Of a stretch of DNA of 8,872 nucleotides, positions 1 through 6,985 are shown in pieces (position 1 is the first letter of the stretch; each line of letters starts with the position of its first letter). Source of the stretch: Candidatus Rifleibacteriota bacterium. Its GTDB lineage: Bacteria > Riflebacteria > Ozemobacteria > Ozemobacterales > Ozemobacteraceae. Location: NCBI GenBank assembly GCA_029560455.1, contig JAKQKW010000247.1, positions 1-8,872 of the forward strand, in the 5' to 3' direction. Below the pieces are notes generated by a model that was given only the letters and a program-made list of their open reading frames with translations, did no database searches and was not told the DNA's origin. The translations under genes were made by a program, and so were the position numbers.

Positions 1-635
1 TTGGCGGCAAAATAAACGACAAGCGAAATGATGGCACCAGCACCCAGCAGCAGCAGCCCTTTTTTCAGCGACGAAAGATAGTTGCCCCAGATAATCGCTT
101 CGGTTTCCGGGCTTTTTTCGGCAAACGCAACCGCTCTGGCAGCCAGTTCAGCCGGGAACTTAGCCCGCATCAGCGCCTGCATTGCCCTGGTTTTCTCGGC
201 CTGACGACGGTTCTCGTTCAACTCATCGAGATAGCCTGCCACCAGCTGAAAAACCATTTCCATACCGTTTTTGCCGAGAGCATCTTCAAGAATTTTTCTC
301 TCACTCACCGGCCGACCGCTGATCTTGTGATCGATCATAGCTGCCTGCGCCGCCTGCTTCTTTTCAGCCGGAGCCACAACCGGTGGAGCAATTCTCGGGC
401 CGGCTGACACAGGCTTTTCGGCCACTGACTCTTCCGGTGGTTCAACAGGTGCGGCAACAGACTGGGCAGCCCGCTGACGCCCGGCATGATCGAGAATGCG
501 ATAAACCGGTTCCTGGGTGGTGAGAGTCGGATTTTTCTGGTGCGAACCGCAATCCGGGCATTTTACATAGGGAGCAGCATAATCTTCGGGAATGCTGAAC
601 ACCGAAGAACACTGCCCACAGCGAATCTCTGCCAT
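1..635 (-). CDS. Zinc-ribbon, membrane-anchored protein (partial, 3' end off window)
   Basis: The ATG at 635 is preceded by a strong ribosome-binding site (GAGGTG, five bases upstream) and the frame stays open for 211 codons to the left edge. The N-terminus holds a four-cysteine zinc ribbon, C6-x2-C9 and C26-x2-C29, of the MJ0042 type often found at the start of bacterial membrane proteins. Next comes a Pro/Ala/Glu-rich, probably disordered linker (about residues 55-95), then a charged helical segment (about 100-190), then a hydrophobic stretch (about 193-211) that looks like a transmembrane helix with the N-terminal part in the cytoplasm. What follows the helix is outside the window. I do not recognise a specific family beyond the zinc ribbon, and the function is unknown. 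It is divergently transcribed from tlyA. Confidence 0.85.
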   Translation of the reverse strand, partial: MAEIRCGQCSSVFSIPEDYAAPYVKCPDCGSHQKNPTLTTQEPVYRILDHAGRQRAAQSVAAPVEPPEESVAEKPVSAGPRIAPPVVAPAEKKQAAQAAMIDHKISGRPVSERKILEDALGKNGMEMVFQLVAGYLDELNENRRQAEKTRAMQALMRAKFPAELAARAVAFAEKSPETEAIIWGNYLSSLKKGLLLLGAGAIISLVVYFAA

Positions 636-665
636 CTCTTCACCTCTGCTAATCTTCTCTTCGAT

Positions 666-694
666 AGTATAGCCTGTCATCACCAACAGAACAA
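666..694 (-). promoter_or_regulatory. Sigma70-type promoter of the zinc-ribbon gene
   Basis: On the minus strand there is a -35 box TTGTTC (694-689), a 17-base spacer and a -10 box TATACT (671-666). Transcription would start near 659, giving a leader of about 24 bases that contains the ribosome-binding site of the gene starting at 635. Prediction from sequence only. Confidence 0.55.
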
Positions 695-712
695 CATCAT
701 TGGTATAAAAGT

Positions 713-741
713 TTGGGTATCTGGGCCAGCCATGTTATCCT
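713..741 (+). promoter_or_regulatory. Weak candidate promoter for tlyA (leaderless or near-leaderless)
   Basis: TTGGGT (713-718), a 17-base spacer and an extended -10 (TGt at 733-735, then TATCCT at 736-741) would place the transcript start around 748, only a few bases before the ATG at 752. This would fit the lack of any Shine-Dalgarno sequence there. The match to consensus is modest. Confidence 0.25.
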
Positions 742-751
742 GACGCCTGTT

Positions 752-1549
752 ATGGTAAAAAAAGTCAGAATTGATGAACTGGCAGTGCTTCAGGGTCTCG
801 TTGACGATGTAGAACAGGCCCGTCGCCTCATTATGGCCGGTGAAGTCAGAAGCGGTGACCACGTCTGGGAAAAGGCCGGCGAGAAAGCTTCGACTGATAC
901 GCTGCTTGAGCTGAAGGGGCGGTTCTGCCGCTGGGTTTCGCGCGGCGGCCTCAAGCTTGAAAAAGCTATTGCCGACTTTGCCATCAACCCCGCCGGCTGG
1001 CGTTGTCTCGATATTGGCGCATCTACAGGCGGTTTTACCGACGTCCTGCTTCATAACAGCGCCGCCCGGGTCGTTGCTCTCGATGTTGGCTACGGCCTGC
1101 TGAATTCACGCCTGCAGAACGACCCGAGAGTAACGGTACGTGACCGCACCAATTTCAGAACTCTTGCTGACGATGCACTCGGCGAACCTTTCGATCTCAT
1201 AGTTACCGACGTCTCCTTCATTTCTTTGACGATGATTCTGCCCAAAGCAGCCCGAATGCTGAAAAGCGACGGCATGATCGTCGCCCTGATCAAACCACAG
1301 TTCGAAGCCGAACGTTCGCAGGTCCCAGAAGGTGGCGTAATCACCGAACCGCAGACCCAGGTTGAAATCATCAGAAAGCTTAAACAGCAGCTTCAGAGCG
1401 CCGGTCTCGAGCTGTATGCACTTGCGCCGGTGCCCAGAGTCAGCGCCCGCAAAAACATCGAGTTTCTCTCACTCTGGAAAACCGGTGTTGCCGCAACTGA
1501 ACCCGATATTGAAAAAATCGTGGCCAAAGCCCATTCAGACAACACCTGA
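752..1549 (+). CDS. tlyA: TlyA-family rRNA 2'-O-methyltransferase (S4 + FtsJ domains)
   Basis: A 265-residue protein of the usual TlyA length. Residues 1-55 are an S4 RNA-binding domain (VRIDEL, then ARRLIMAGEV). The rest is an FtsJ/RrmJ-type methyltransferase with the SAM-binding motif CLDIGASTGG at 85-94. The K-D-K-E catalytic tetrad is visible as K68 (SRGGLK), D153 (VTDVSF), K181 (LIKPQF) and E237 (KNIEF), one residue off the numbering I recall for the Mycobacterium tuberculosis enzyme. Known TlyA proteins 2'-O-methylate cytidines in 16S and/or 23S rRNA, and loss gives capreomycin resistance; older annotations call the family hemolysin. I prefer the ATG at 752 to an upstream in-frame TTG at 713 because the family begins just before the S4 motif. 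No ribosome-binding site precedes it. The last 15 bases overlap the convergent kinase gene. Confidence 0.93.
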   Translation: MVKKVRIDELAVLQGLVDDVEQARRLIMAGEVRSGDHVWEKAGEKASTDTLLELKGRFCRWVSRGGLKLEKAIADFAINPAGWRCLDIGASTGGFTDVLLHNSAARVVALDVGYGLLNSRLQNDPRVTVRDRTNFRTLADDALGEPFDLIVTDVSFISLTMILPKAARMLKSDGMIVALIKPQFEAERSQVPEGGVITEPQTQVEIIRKLKQQLQSAGLELYALAPVPRVSARKNIEFLSLWKTGVAATEPDIEKIVAKAHSDNT

Positions 1550-2725
1550 AACCGGAAAAAGCAGTCTGACCACAGTGCCGCTGCCCATCTCTGAGTCGAT
1601 GCTCAAAAAACCGCCGCTCGCGTGCATGATTCCTTGAACAACAGAGAGGCCAAGACCGTTTTTATCGGCAAAGTTGCCTGCGGTGGTAAAAAACGGTTCA
1701 CAGGACTTTTCGAGAACCGCTTTTTCCATGCCGGTTCCGTTATCGACAACCGCGATCTCGACATAATCAGCCCCGGAATCAACATTCTCTATCTGCCTGG
1801 CGTAGTCACGACCATGAACAAGACTCGCCTTTATGTTGATCTGGCCACCCGAAGCAGGCATTGCCTCAATCGAATTCATCACGATATTAGTCAAGGCCTG
1901 AATGATATCGGTACGGTTAAAAACCCGGTTCGGGCAGTTTCTGGCAATGCTTGATGTAAGCGAAACTCCGCCAGGCAAAATACCGGCAAAAGCGACTTCG
2001 ATTTCGGCAAAGACGTCTTCAAGGTGAATCTCTGAAGGTTCGTTATTTGAATTGCCAAGGTAATTGGACAGCTGATTGACCACCTGCCTGGTTTTCTGCG
2101 TGGCTGCGACAATGCGGCGCACCTGCCTGACAATTTCTGATTCAGGTTTTGCAGCAGCTTCTATCAGCTCGCTGTAACCAAGCACAGTCTGAAACATATT
2201 GTTAAAATGATGCGAAATTCCGGCAGCAATGCGCATTGCAACCCTGGCCCGTTCAGAAATGCTTAACTGCAATTCGCGTTTGCGCCTGAGCTCGATCTCT
2301 TCCCGGAGCGTCTCGTTTCTTTTCTGCAGCTGCTGCTGCAGGCGAAATCTCTGGATATGGACATCGACCCGATGCAGCATTTCTTCCTTGTTGAAGGGCT
2401 TGCTGATAAAGTCGTCACCGCCGGCTTTGAAACCTTCGAGCACGTCTTCCTGCTCGCTTCTCGCGGTCAGAAATATAACCGGAATATCGCGGCACTGGGC
2501 TTTATTTTTGAGACGCCGGCAGGTTTCGAAGCCATCAAGTTCTGGCATGACCACGTCAAGCAGAATCGCATCGGGCATGAACCGATCGGCAGCAGCAAGA
2601 GCCTCGGCACCGCTGCGGGCAAGCATCAGCGAAAATCCCTGTTCGGCCAGAGCAGAAGCCGCAACCATAAGATTATCAGGGTTGTCATCGACGATCAGAA
2701 CACGGGGTTTTTCTTTTTCATTCAT
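1535..2725 (-). CDS. Hybrid response regulator-histidine kinase (receiver, coiled coil, HisKA, HATPase)
   Basis: A 396-residue soluble signalling protein. Residues 7-125 are a CheY-like receiver with acidic pocket D13/D14, phospho-acceptor D57 (LLDVVMP), T87 and K109 (KP). A coiled coil (about 126-160) leads to a dimerisation/phospho-acceptor helix with the H-box SHHFNN (H172), of the variant seen in kinases of the ISHDFNN type. The ATPase domain shows an N-box (N280, N284), G1 DNGTG (328-332), an F-box (F345-F346) and G2 GLGL (357-360). It has no transmembrane segment and no DNA-binding output. With the receiver first, phosphorylation by another kinase probably controls its own kinase activity, as in other receiver-kinase hybrids. 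The ATG at 2725 is preferred over TTG at 2734, because the remnant of the preceding gene ends in a TGA that overlaps this ATG. There is no clear ribosome-binding site, which fits translational coupling. Its partner regulator is not in the window. Confidence 0.9.
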   Translation of the reverse strand: MNEKEKPRVLIVDDNPDNLMVAASALAEQGFSLMLARSGAEALAAADRFMPDAILLDVVMPELDGFETCRRLKNKAQCRDIPVIFLTARSEQEDVLEGFKAGGDDFISKPFNKEEMLHRVDVHIQRFRLQQQLQKRNETLREEIELRRKRELQLSISERARVAMRIAAGISHHFNNMFQTVLGYSELIEAAAKPESEIVRQVRRIVAATQKTRQVVNQLSNYLGNSNNEPSEIHLEDVFAEIEVAFAGILPGGVSLTSSIARNCPNRVFNRTDIIQALTNIVMNSIEAMPASGGQINIKASLVHGRDYARQIENVDSGADYVEIAVVDNGTGMEKAVLEKSCEPFFTTAGNFADKNGLGLSVVQGIMHASGGFLSIDSEMGSGTVVRLLFPVSGVV

Positions 2726-2891
2726 AGGACACAAAATGCGTCGAACTTCAGTTCGAGGGTTCTGGCGCTTCCCCTCTGGTTGAGCAACATGGTCGCCTGA
2801 TCATCAGAATGACCTTTTCAATCTGATGGCAGATATTCTTTTCGGTAAAAATTACAAAAGCCGGCTTGCCGGTTGAAACAGAGCGATCGAG
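2722..2891 (-). pseudogene. Displaced C-terminal part of the GAF-PAS gene
   Basis: This stretch between two genes still reads like protein. In the GAF-PAS frame, directly after the TAG, it gives LDRSVSTGKPAFVIFTEKN and on to HQIEK, a plausible PAS connector helix and beta strand. At the A-run near 2814-2818 a shift by one base moves to a frame reading GHSDDQATMLLNQRG and then ARTLELKFDAFCVL. That frame ends in TGA at 2724-2722, which overlaps the ATG of the next gene as ATGA. Restoring one A and changing TAG to a sense codon would give a single gene from 3641 to 2722. It could be a real decayed end or a sequencing artefact in the A-run. Confidence 0.6.
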
Positions 2892-3641
2892 CTAGCCATC
2901 GACGACCTTCTGAATTTCGGCAGTCAGATTGCTCAGTTCGGGAAAAACATCGATAAAGCTCTGGCCGATCACTTCGGCGACCCGCCCCCGTCCGCGCAGG
3001 TATTCAATCGCACTGCGGTTCAGGTGTAAAAGGCAACCGACGCTGTTTTGAACAATTACCAGATCTGAAGCGTTTTCCATAACGTTGTAGGCACCGGCCT
3101 GGGCTTCCATTACCCTCTCCATCAGGCGGGCGTTCATGATCGCAATCGCCGCCACCAGCGAAAAATTCTTCAGAACGATCTGATCAGATTCGTCAAAATC
3201 ACCATTTTTTTTATTAATTACCTGAAATACCCCGATCAGTTCGTCGTTTATCAGCAGCGGGTGGGTAATCAGATTACGGGTTTTTCGCCCGCTGACCTCA
3301 TCGTAATGGCGGTTAAATTTCAGTTCCGGGTGGATGTGACTCAGATCGCCATAAGCATCTGAGATATTTATAGAAACCCGGTTCAAAGCCGTATACCCGG
3401 CAATAGAACGGTTATTAATCTCAACTGTGACTTCTTTGATGCCATCGGCGTGAATGCTCTGTGAAGTAAGGCATTTTTCGAACGGATCAACAAGGTAAAG
3501 CGTCGCCCCTTCTGAATCGAGCAGCGAAGAAACGCTATCGACAAGAGCATCCAGTAGTTCAGTGACATCGAATGTGGTGAGCAGCTTCTCACCCATGCTG
3601 ATGATTTTTTCAAGGCTCTGAAGCTTCCTCCGAAAATCCAT
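2892..3641 (-). CDS. GAF-PAS sensory protein, apparently truncated within PAS
   Basis: A 249-residue cytoplasmic protein. A GAF domain covers about residues 15-172, with conserved-looking ATLYLVD, HPLLINDELIGVFQVINK and a following F-x3-D element. The NK...F149-x3-D153-Q154 arrangement is one residue off the NKxnFx3DE motif of cyclic-nucleotide-binding GAF domains; ligand unknown. A PAS domain begins near residue 185 (MENASDLVIV) and stops at G249, about two thirds of the way through a normal PAS fold, at a TAG codon. There is no output domain, so the protein probably feeds a partner; the next gene, a receiver-kinase hybrid, is the obvious candidate. The ATG at 3641 has a good ribosome-binding site (AGGAG at 3655-3651). 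Whether the 249-residue form is real or the product of a broken gene is open. Confidence 0.8.
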   Translation of the reverse strand: MDFRRKLQSLEKIISMGEKLLTTFDVTELLDALVDSVSSLLDSEGATLYLVDPFEKCLTSQSIHADGIKEVTVEINNRSIAGYTALNRVSINISDAYGDLSHIHPELKFNRHYDEVSGRKTRNLITHPLLINDELIGVFQVINKKNGDFDESDQIVLKNFSLVAAIAIMNARLMERVMEAQAGAYNVMENASDLVIVQNSVGCLLHLNRSAIEYLRGRGRVAEVIGQSFIDVFPELSNLTAEIQKVVDG

Positions 3642-3699
3642 GTATCTGAACTCCTGTTCTCTATTACAAACCTGTCGGTCAGCTATTTCGTGTCACAAA

Positions 3700-3728
3700 A
3701 TTCTACCGCATGGCATCAGGCAATGCAA
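3700..3728 (-). promoter_or_regulatory. Sigma70-type promoter of the GAF-PAS/kinase unit
   Basis: On the minus strand, -35 TTGCAT (3728-3723), a 17-base spacer and -10 TAGAAT (3705-3700). The start would lie near 3693, giving a leader of about 50 bases before the ATG at 3641 and carrying its AGGAG site. Prediction from sequence only. Confidence 0.5.
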
Positions 3729-3751
3729 CCAGCATGTCGAACGTAAAGACA

Positions 3752-3774
3752 GCCCCGGAGATAGTCTCTGGGGC
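3752..3774 (-). terminator. GC-rich stem-loop after the phospholipase-like gene
   Basis: Inverted repeat with arms 3752-3761 and 3765-3774 and a three-base loop, about 20 bases past the stop of the phospholipase-D-like gene. In the minus-strand RNA one A-C mismatch interrupts the 10-base stem, while in the plus-strand RNA the same position is a G-U pair. Only short T-runs follow on either side, so it is a plausible but not ideal intrinsic terminator. Confidence 0.5.
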
Positions 3775-3795
3775 CGTCATTTTGTGCGCTTAAAA

Positions 3796-5886
3796 TCAGA
3801 ACATGAATTTGAAAAGGTTGAAGAATTCCATGCGCATTTTCTTCATCATGTCGCTGTTCCAGCCCTGAACTTCTTCAAGTGTGATTTCGCGGCAGCGGGC
3901 AAAATCTTTGTTGAGCATCTGTTTGAAAGCGCGGGCAACCCTGAAGTCTTCAAAGGCGATGACGTCTTCAGAGTCGCAGCTGTGGCTGCGGGAATTCACG
4001 TTATAGGCACCGAGAGTAACAGCAAACTGGTCGAAAAGGCTGACCTTCGAGTGAAGTGTCTGGGCGCCCTGCCATTCGAAAATGCGCGCACCGGCACGCA
4101 GCACCTTTTCATAAGAGTCGCGGCCGGCCCAGCCACCGCTTGGGTGATTGTTCGACTCGATCGAGTTAGTAATCACCTTCACTTCAACACCGCGCAGAAC
4201 GGCGTCTTCGATAGCGGTAACCAGGCGGTCGGTCGGAATGAAATAGGCCGACTGAAAAACCACTTCGCTTCTGGAGCGGTTCAGATAGATCTCGAAAAGG
4301 TCAAGAATATTGTCATCTTTATCGCTTATAGGTGCGGTAGTTACAAAGCGGGCATTTACATCTTCAAATACCGGCGGAACAGCGAAATAAACGGGAATCG
4401 GGCCGCGAATAAGCTTGTCGACGTTCTTCAGCCCCTTGAAAGTGTTAACATCGGTTTTGGCCTTTTTATATCTGCTGATTTCGCCGGTTTCGTTCCATTT
4501 GTTCAGGGTCAGGTCTTCCCAGTTGCGCTCGAAGAGCCCAAGGATTTCTCTGACTACCGGTCCCTGCAGCTCGACATCGGTATCACGCCAGCCATATTCG
4601 GAGATTTCGCCTTTTGCATACTCGTCACCGATATTCATACCGCCGACGATGGCGATGGTTTCGTCGATGATGAAAAGCTTCTGATGCGAACGGAAATTGG
4701 CTTTGGCCAGGTTTTTAAGAATCGGGTTGTTGATGAGCACCTTGACACCGGCATTGCGCAGACGCTGAATAACCCCGTCTTTTTTGCCGAAAGAGAAGAA
4801 GTCGTCAAGGATCAGCTTAACGTCAACGCCGCTCTGTGCTCTTTCGCACATGATATCGGTAAGGGCGTTGCCGGTTTCGTCATCCTGAAACAGCAGGGTC
4901 TGAACATAGAGGTTCGACTGGGCACGCTTCGCATATTCGAGACGATAATGAAAGCTGGTTCGGCCATTTACCAGCATTCTGACGCGATTCAACGGCACCA
5001 GGCGCGAGCGGGTCAGAGCGTCGGCCGAGCCGGCCGGATAGGTTTCAAGAACCGAGCGGTCAAATTCTTCGAGCGCCTTATCGAGTTCCCTGGCCTTGAA
5101 ACGGCGCTGAATGTTATTTACGCTGTAGGAACCGAGGTCAAAAAGTTTAACCGGAAGCGCCAGCCATGATGTTTTTGAGTATTTGCCCCACTGGCTGACA
5201 GTTTTCTGTTGAATTGCCTTGAATTCTTCGCGTTTTTTCGCCACAACACTTTTCTGCCGCAGCATTTTAATGTGGGCCATGGCCTGACGGCGGTTTTCGG
5301 CGTCTTTAGTGGTTTTTGCGTAGGCGAGAAGAACTTCCTGGGCTTTGGCAAGGCTTGAGGTGCGTTCAAGCACCAGGTCGGCAAGCTGAAAAGTCGCATC
5401 TTTAAGCAGTCTCTGGTCAGTACAGCCGGCAATAAAATCTTCGAGTTGCTTCTGAATGTCGGCGAGCTTCGCTGAACGGTCAGGAGCAGCCAATGCCAGC
5501 ACAATACTTTCGTATTTCTTCTGTAATTCGCTTTTCTGCGCAATCACTCTCGAACCGGTGCGGGTTGCGGTTGAAATGTCAGAACCACGGGTTTCGGTGT
5601 CTGAGCTCAGAGTCGGCTCAGCCTGATCATCGCTGCTGAATGAAGCGGTTACGCCGATTGAATTATAATATTCCTTGCAGGCAGTCTGCAGTTCAGCAGC
5701 CAGCTGTTTGATTTCTTCGGCATTGGCCTGGGCTTCAACCGCTTCGCGATAGCTTTTATAAACAGCCTGATAGCGGTCAAACAAGGCCTTCGAGTCAGAT
5801 TGCGCGGCAAATGCAACCAGATTAAGAACAAAAGTAAGAATCAGCAGCAAAAATGCGGTTTTAAAACCAGCTCTTGTTAATTTCAT
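3796..5886 (-). CDS. Secreted phospholipase D/cardiolipin synthase-like protein (two HKD motifs)
   Basis: A 696-residue protein. Residues 1-28 are a signal peptide (basic MKLTRAGFK, hydrophobic core, AFA-A cleavage site). Residues 30-275 are mostly charged and helical, with a Ser/Thr-rich stretch near 80-112, and match no domain I know. Two phospholipase D domains follow: HKD1 is H401-x-K403-x4-D408, trailed by GGMNIGDEY as in cardiolipin synthases; HKD2 is H612-x-K614-x4-D619. Both catalytic motifs are complete. Enzymes of this superfamily cleave or exchange phosphodiesters through a phospho-histidine intermediate. Unlike typical cardiolipin synthases it has no N-terminal pair of membrane helices and should act in the periplasm or outside the cell. 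The substrate cannot be told from sequence: phospholipid hydrolysis, transphosphatidylation or nuclease activity are all possible. It has its own promoter and appears monocistronic. Confidence 0.88.
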   Translation of the reverse strand: MKLTRAGFKTAFLLLILTFVLNLVAFAAQSDSKALFDRYQAVYKSYREAVEAQANAEEIKQLAAELQTACKEYYNSIGVTASFSSDDQAEPTLSSDTETRGSDISTATRTGSRVIAQKSELQKKYESIVLALAAPDRSAKLADIQKQLEDFIAGCTDQRLLKDATFQLADLVLERTSSLAKAQEVLLAYAKTTKDAENRRQAMAHIKMLRQKSVVAKKREEFKAIQQKTVSQWGKYSKTSWLALPVKLFDLGSYSVNNIQRRFKARELDKALEEFDRSVLETYPAGSADALTRSRLVPLNRVRMLVNGRTSFHYRLEYAKRAQSNLYVQTLLFQDDETGNALTDIMCERAQSGVDVKLILDDFFSFGKKDGVIQRLRNAGVKVLINNPILKNLAKANFRSHQKLFIIDETIAIVGGMNIGDEYAKGEISEYGWRDTDVELQGPVVREILGLFERNWEDLTLNKWNETGEISRYKKAKTDVNTFKGLKNVDKLIRGPIPVYFAVPPVFEDVNARFVTTAPISDKDDNILDLFEIYLNRSRSEVVFQSAYFIPTDRLVTAIEDAVLRGVEVKVITNSIESNNHPSGGWAGRDSYEKVLRAGARIFEWQGAQTLHSKVSLFDQFAVTLGAYNVNSRSHSCDSEDVIAFEDFRVARAFKQMLNKDFARCREITLEEVQGWNSDMMKKMRMEFFNLFKFMF

Positions 5887-5919
5887 AAATACCCCGCCAT
5901 ACAGTAGTGGATTGTCTTG

Positions 5920-5925
5920 ATTATA
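5920..5925 (-). promoter_or_regulatory. -10 element of the phospholipase-like gene
   Basis: A perfect TATAAT reads on the minus strand at 5925-5920, about 34 bases before the ATG at 5886. At 17-base spacing the -35 position holds only a poor match (CTGGCG), and it falls within the upstream terminator, so the promoter may be weak or need an activator. The gene's own ribosome-binding site is a weak GGGG. Confidence 0.45.
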
Positions 5926-5934
5926 CCCAAAATA

Positions 5935-5966
5935 AATAATGCCGCCAGAGGCATGGCAGCATTATT
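5935..5966 (-). terminator. Strong intrinsic terminator of the receptor-TAXI operon
   Basis: Arms 5955-5966 and 5935-5946 form a 12-base stem around an 8-base loop, followed on the minus strand by a T-rich stretch (TATTTTG). The one non-Watson-Crick pair is U-G in minus-strand RNA but C-A in plus-strand RNA, which shows the intended direction. It lies about 40 bases after the TAXI stop codon. Confidence 0.8.
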
Positions 5967-6007
5967 TTCTCGCCCTTTTTCAATAAGGCCGGTACAGAAT
6001 CTTGCGG

Positions 6008-6985
6008 TTACTTTTTCTGGTGCAGGGTGAAAAAGCGTTTGGCACCGGGGTGCAGCATTTCTTCGGCGACGCCCGAGATGCCATGCACGATGTCTGGCCT
6101 GATGATGGTTTTGTTCTGGTCAGATATCATTTCGGGATTGTCATAGATCACCTGCAGCATGCTCAGAACTTCGTCGCGCGGCAGATTTTCGGTACCGGCG
6201 AGCAGGGCTCTGAAACCAACTGTCTGAACCTGGGTTTCCTGACCCTGATATGATTTTTCGGGTATCGTTTCAGCTGAAAAATATGGGTATTCCGATACCA
6301 GCTTCTCTCGAACTGCAAAAGGAACAGCCACCAGTCTTAAAGGAGTTTTAGACGCCAGACGGCTGATACCATCTGCAGGAACTGCTCCGGCATAATAAAC
6401 CGCATCGACGTAACCATCATTGAGAGACTCGGTTGCCCGGGTAAAGCGCTCGTAGACGAAGGTGTAATCTTCGGGTTTCAACCCGGCAGCACCAAGCACC
6501 AGCATGACACTGGCGGCACTGCCGCTGTCTTTTTCACCGACTGCGATGCGCCTGCCTTTAAGATCTTCGATACTCTTTATTGCCGAATCAGCTCTGACAA
6601 TTATCTGAATTACTTCAGAATAAAGTGAAGCCAGAATGCGAAGTTCTGTGAAGCGGTTACCAGAAAAGTTATGGGCACCATTGAAGGCCATCCAGGCCAC
6701 ATCACTCTGAACCAGGGCCAGATCAATGTGACCCCGCCTGAGGTATTCGATGTTGGCAAGTGAGCCGGCAGTGGGTTCGGCAATTGTGACCAGATTCTTC
6801 ATTTTGATGCTGAAAAGACGGGCAATTGAGTTTCCGACGGGGTAATAGGTACCATTGATGGTGGCTGTGCCCATCGAATAAAACTTCTTGATCAACCGCA
6901 CCTGGTATTCATCGCCGGCATAGGAAGCTGAAGTCAGGCAGCAGCCTGCAAACATCGCAATCAGCAGAATTCTTAAGATTCTCAT
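6008..6985 (-). CDS. TAXI-family (TRAP-type) periplasmic solute-binding protein
   Basis: A 325-residue protein with an N-terminal signal peptide, probably cleaved after SYA (residue 23). A lipoprotein reading at FAGC15 is possible but a poor lipobox. The mature part has TAXI-family landmarks: a GTATINGTYYPVGNSIARLF segment (39-58), ANIEYLRRGHIDLALVQSD (77-95), DLKGRRIAVGEKDSGSA (141-157) and a C-terminal LHPGAKRFF (311-319). TAXI proteins capture small organic acids or amino acids for TRAP transporters and normally sit next to a fused permease gene. None is visible here: the next gene downstream is an unrelated phospholipase-like gene behind a strong terminator. Its ATG overlaps the receptor stop codon as ATGA, with AAAGGAAA seven bases upstream, so the two proteins are made together. 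I infer a sensing rather than a transport role, unless it serves a permease encoded elsewhere. Confidence 0.9.
   Translation of the reverse strand: MRILRILLIAMFAGCCLTSASYAGDEYQVRLIKKFYSMGTATINGTYYPVGNSIARLFSIKMKNLVTIAEPTAGSLANIEYLRRGHIDLALVQSDVAWMAFNGAHNFSGNRFTELRILASLYSEVIQIIVRADSAIKSIEDLKGRRIAVGEKDSGSAASVMLVLGAAGLKPEDYTFVYERFTRATESLNDGYVDAVYYAGAVPADGISRLASKTPLRLVAVPFAVREKLVSEYPYFSAETIPEKSYQGQETQVQTVGFRALLAGTENLPRDEVLSMLQVIYDNPEMISDQNKTIIRPDIVHGISGVAEEMLHPGAKRFFTLHQKK

Noticed and set aside
2741..2756. Perfect 7-base inverted repeat with a 2-base centre, just upstream of the kinase gene, as a possible operator
   Set aside because: It lies within the stretch that reads as the displaced PAS C-terminus (codons for LELKFDA), the centre is too small for an RNA hairpin, and no promoter is seen there.
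2357..2800. Plus-strand open frames opposite the receiver domain
   Set aside because: The minus-strand receiver has all its conserved phosphorylation residues in order; the plus frames have none.
2810..2822. Programmed -1 frameshift at the A-run in the GAF-PAS tail
   Set aside because: The run is only four A bases, does not form a canonical slippery heptamer, and lies beyond an in-frame TAG, so ribosomes would not reach it.
2842..2873. CCGGCAAGCCGG followed by T-rich sequence as a terminator after the GAF-PAS stop codon
   Set aside because: The stem is only 4-5 bases with a tiny loop, and the sequence is better explained as coding for STGKPAFVIF.
3640..5169. Long plus-strand open frame of 509 codons opposite the phospholipase-like gene
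   Set aside because: It is antisense to a gene with complete HKD motifs and a signal peptide, shows no recognisable domain and has no supported start.
6939..6955. Lipoprotein signal (FAGC) in the TAXI protein
   Set aside because: Phe at -3 is a poor lipobox residue, and an ordinary cleavage site (SYA) follows at the usual distance.
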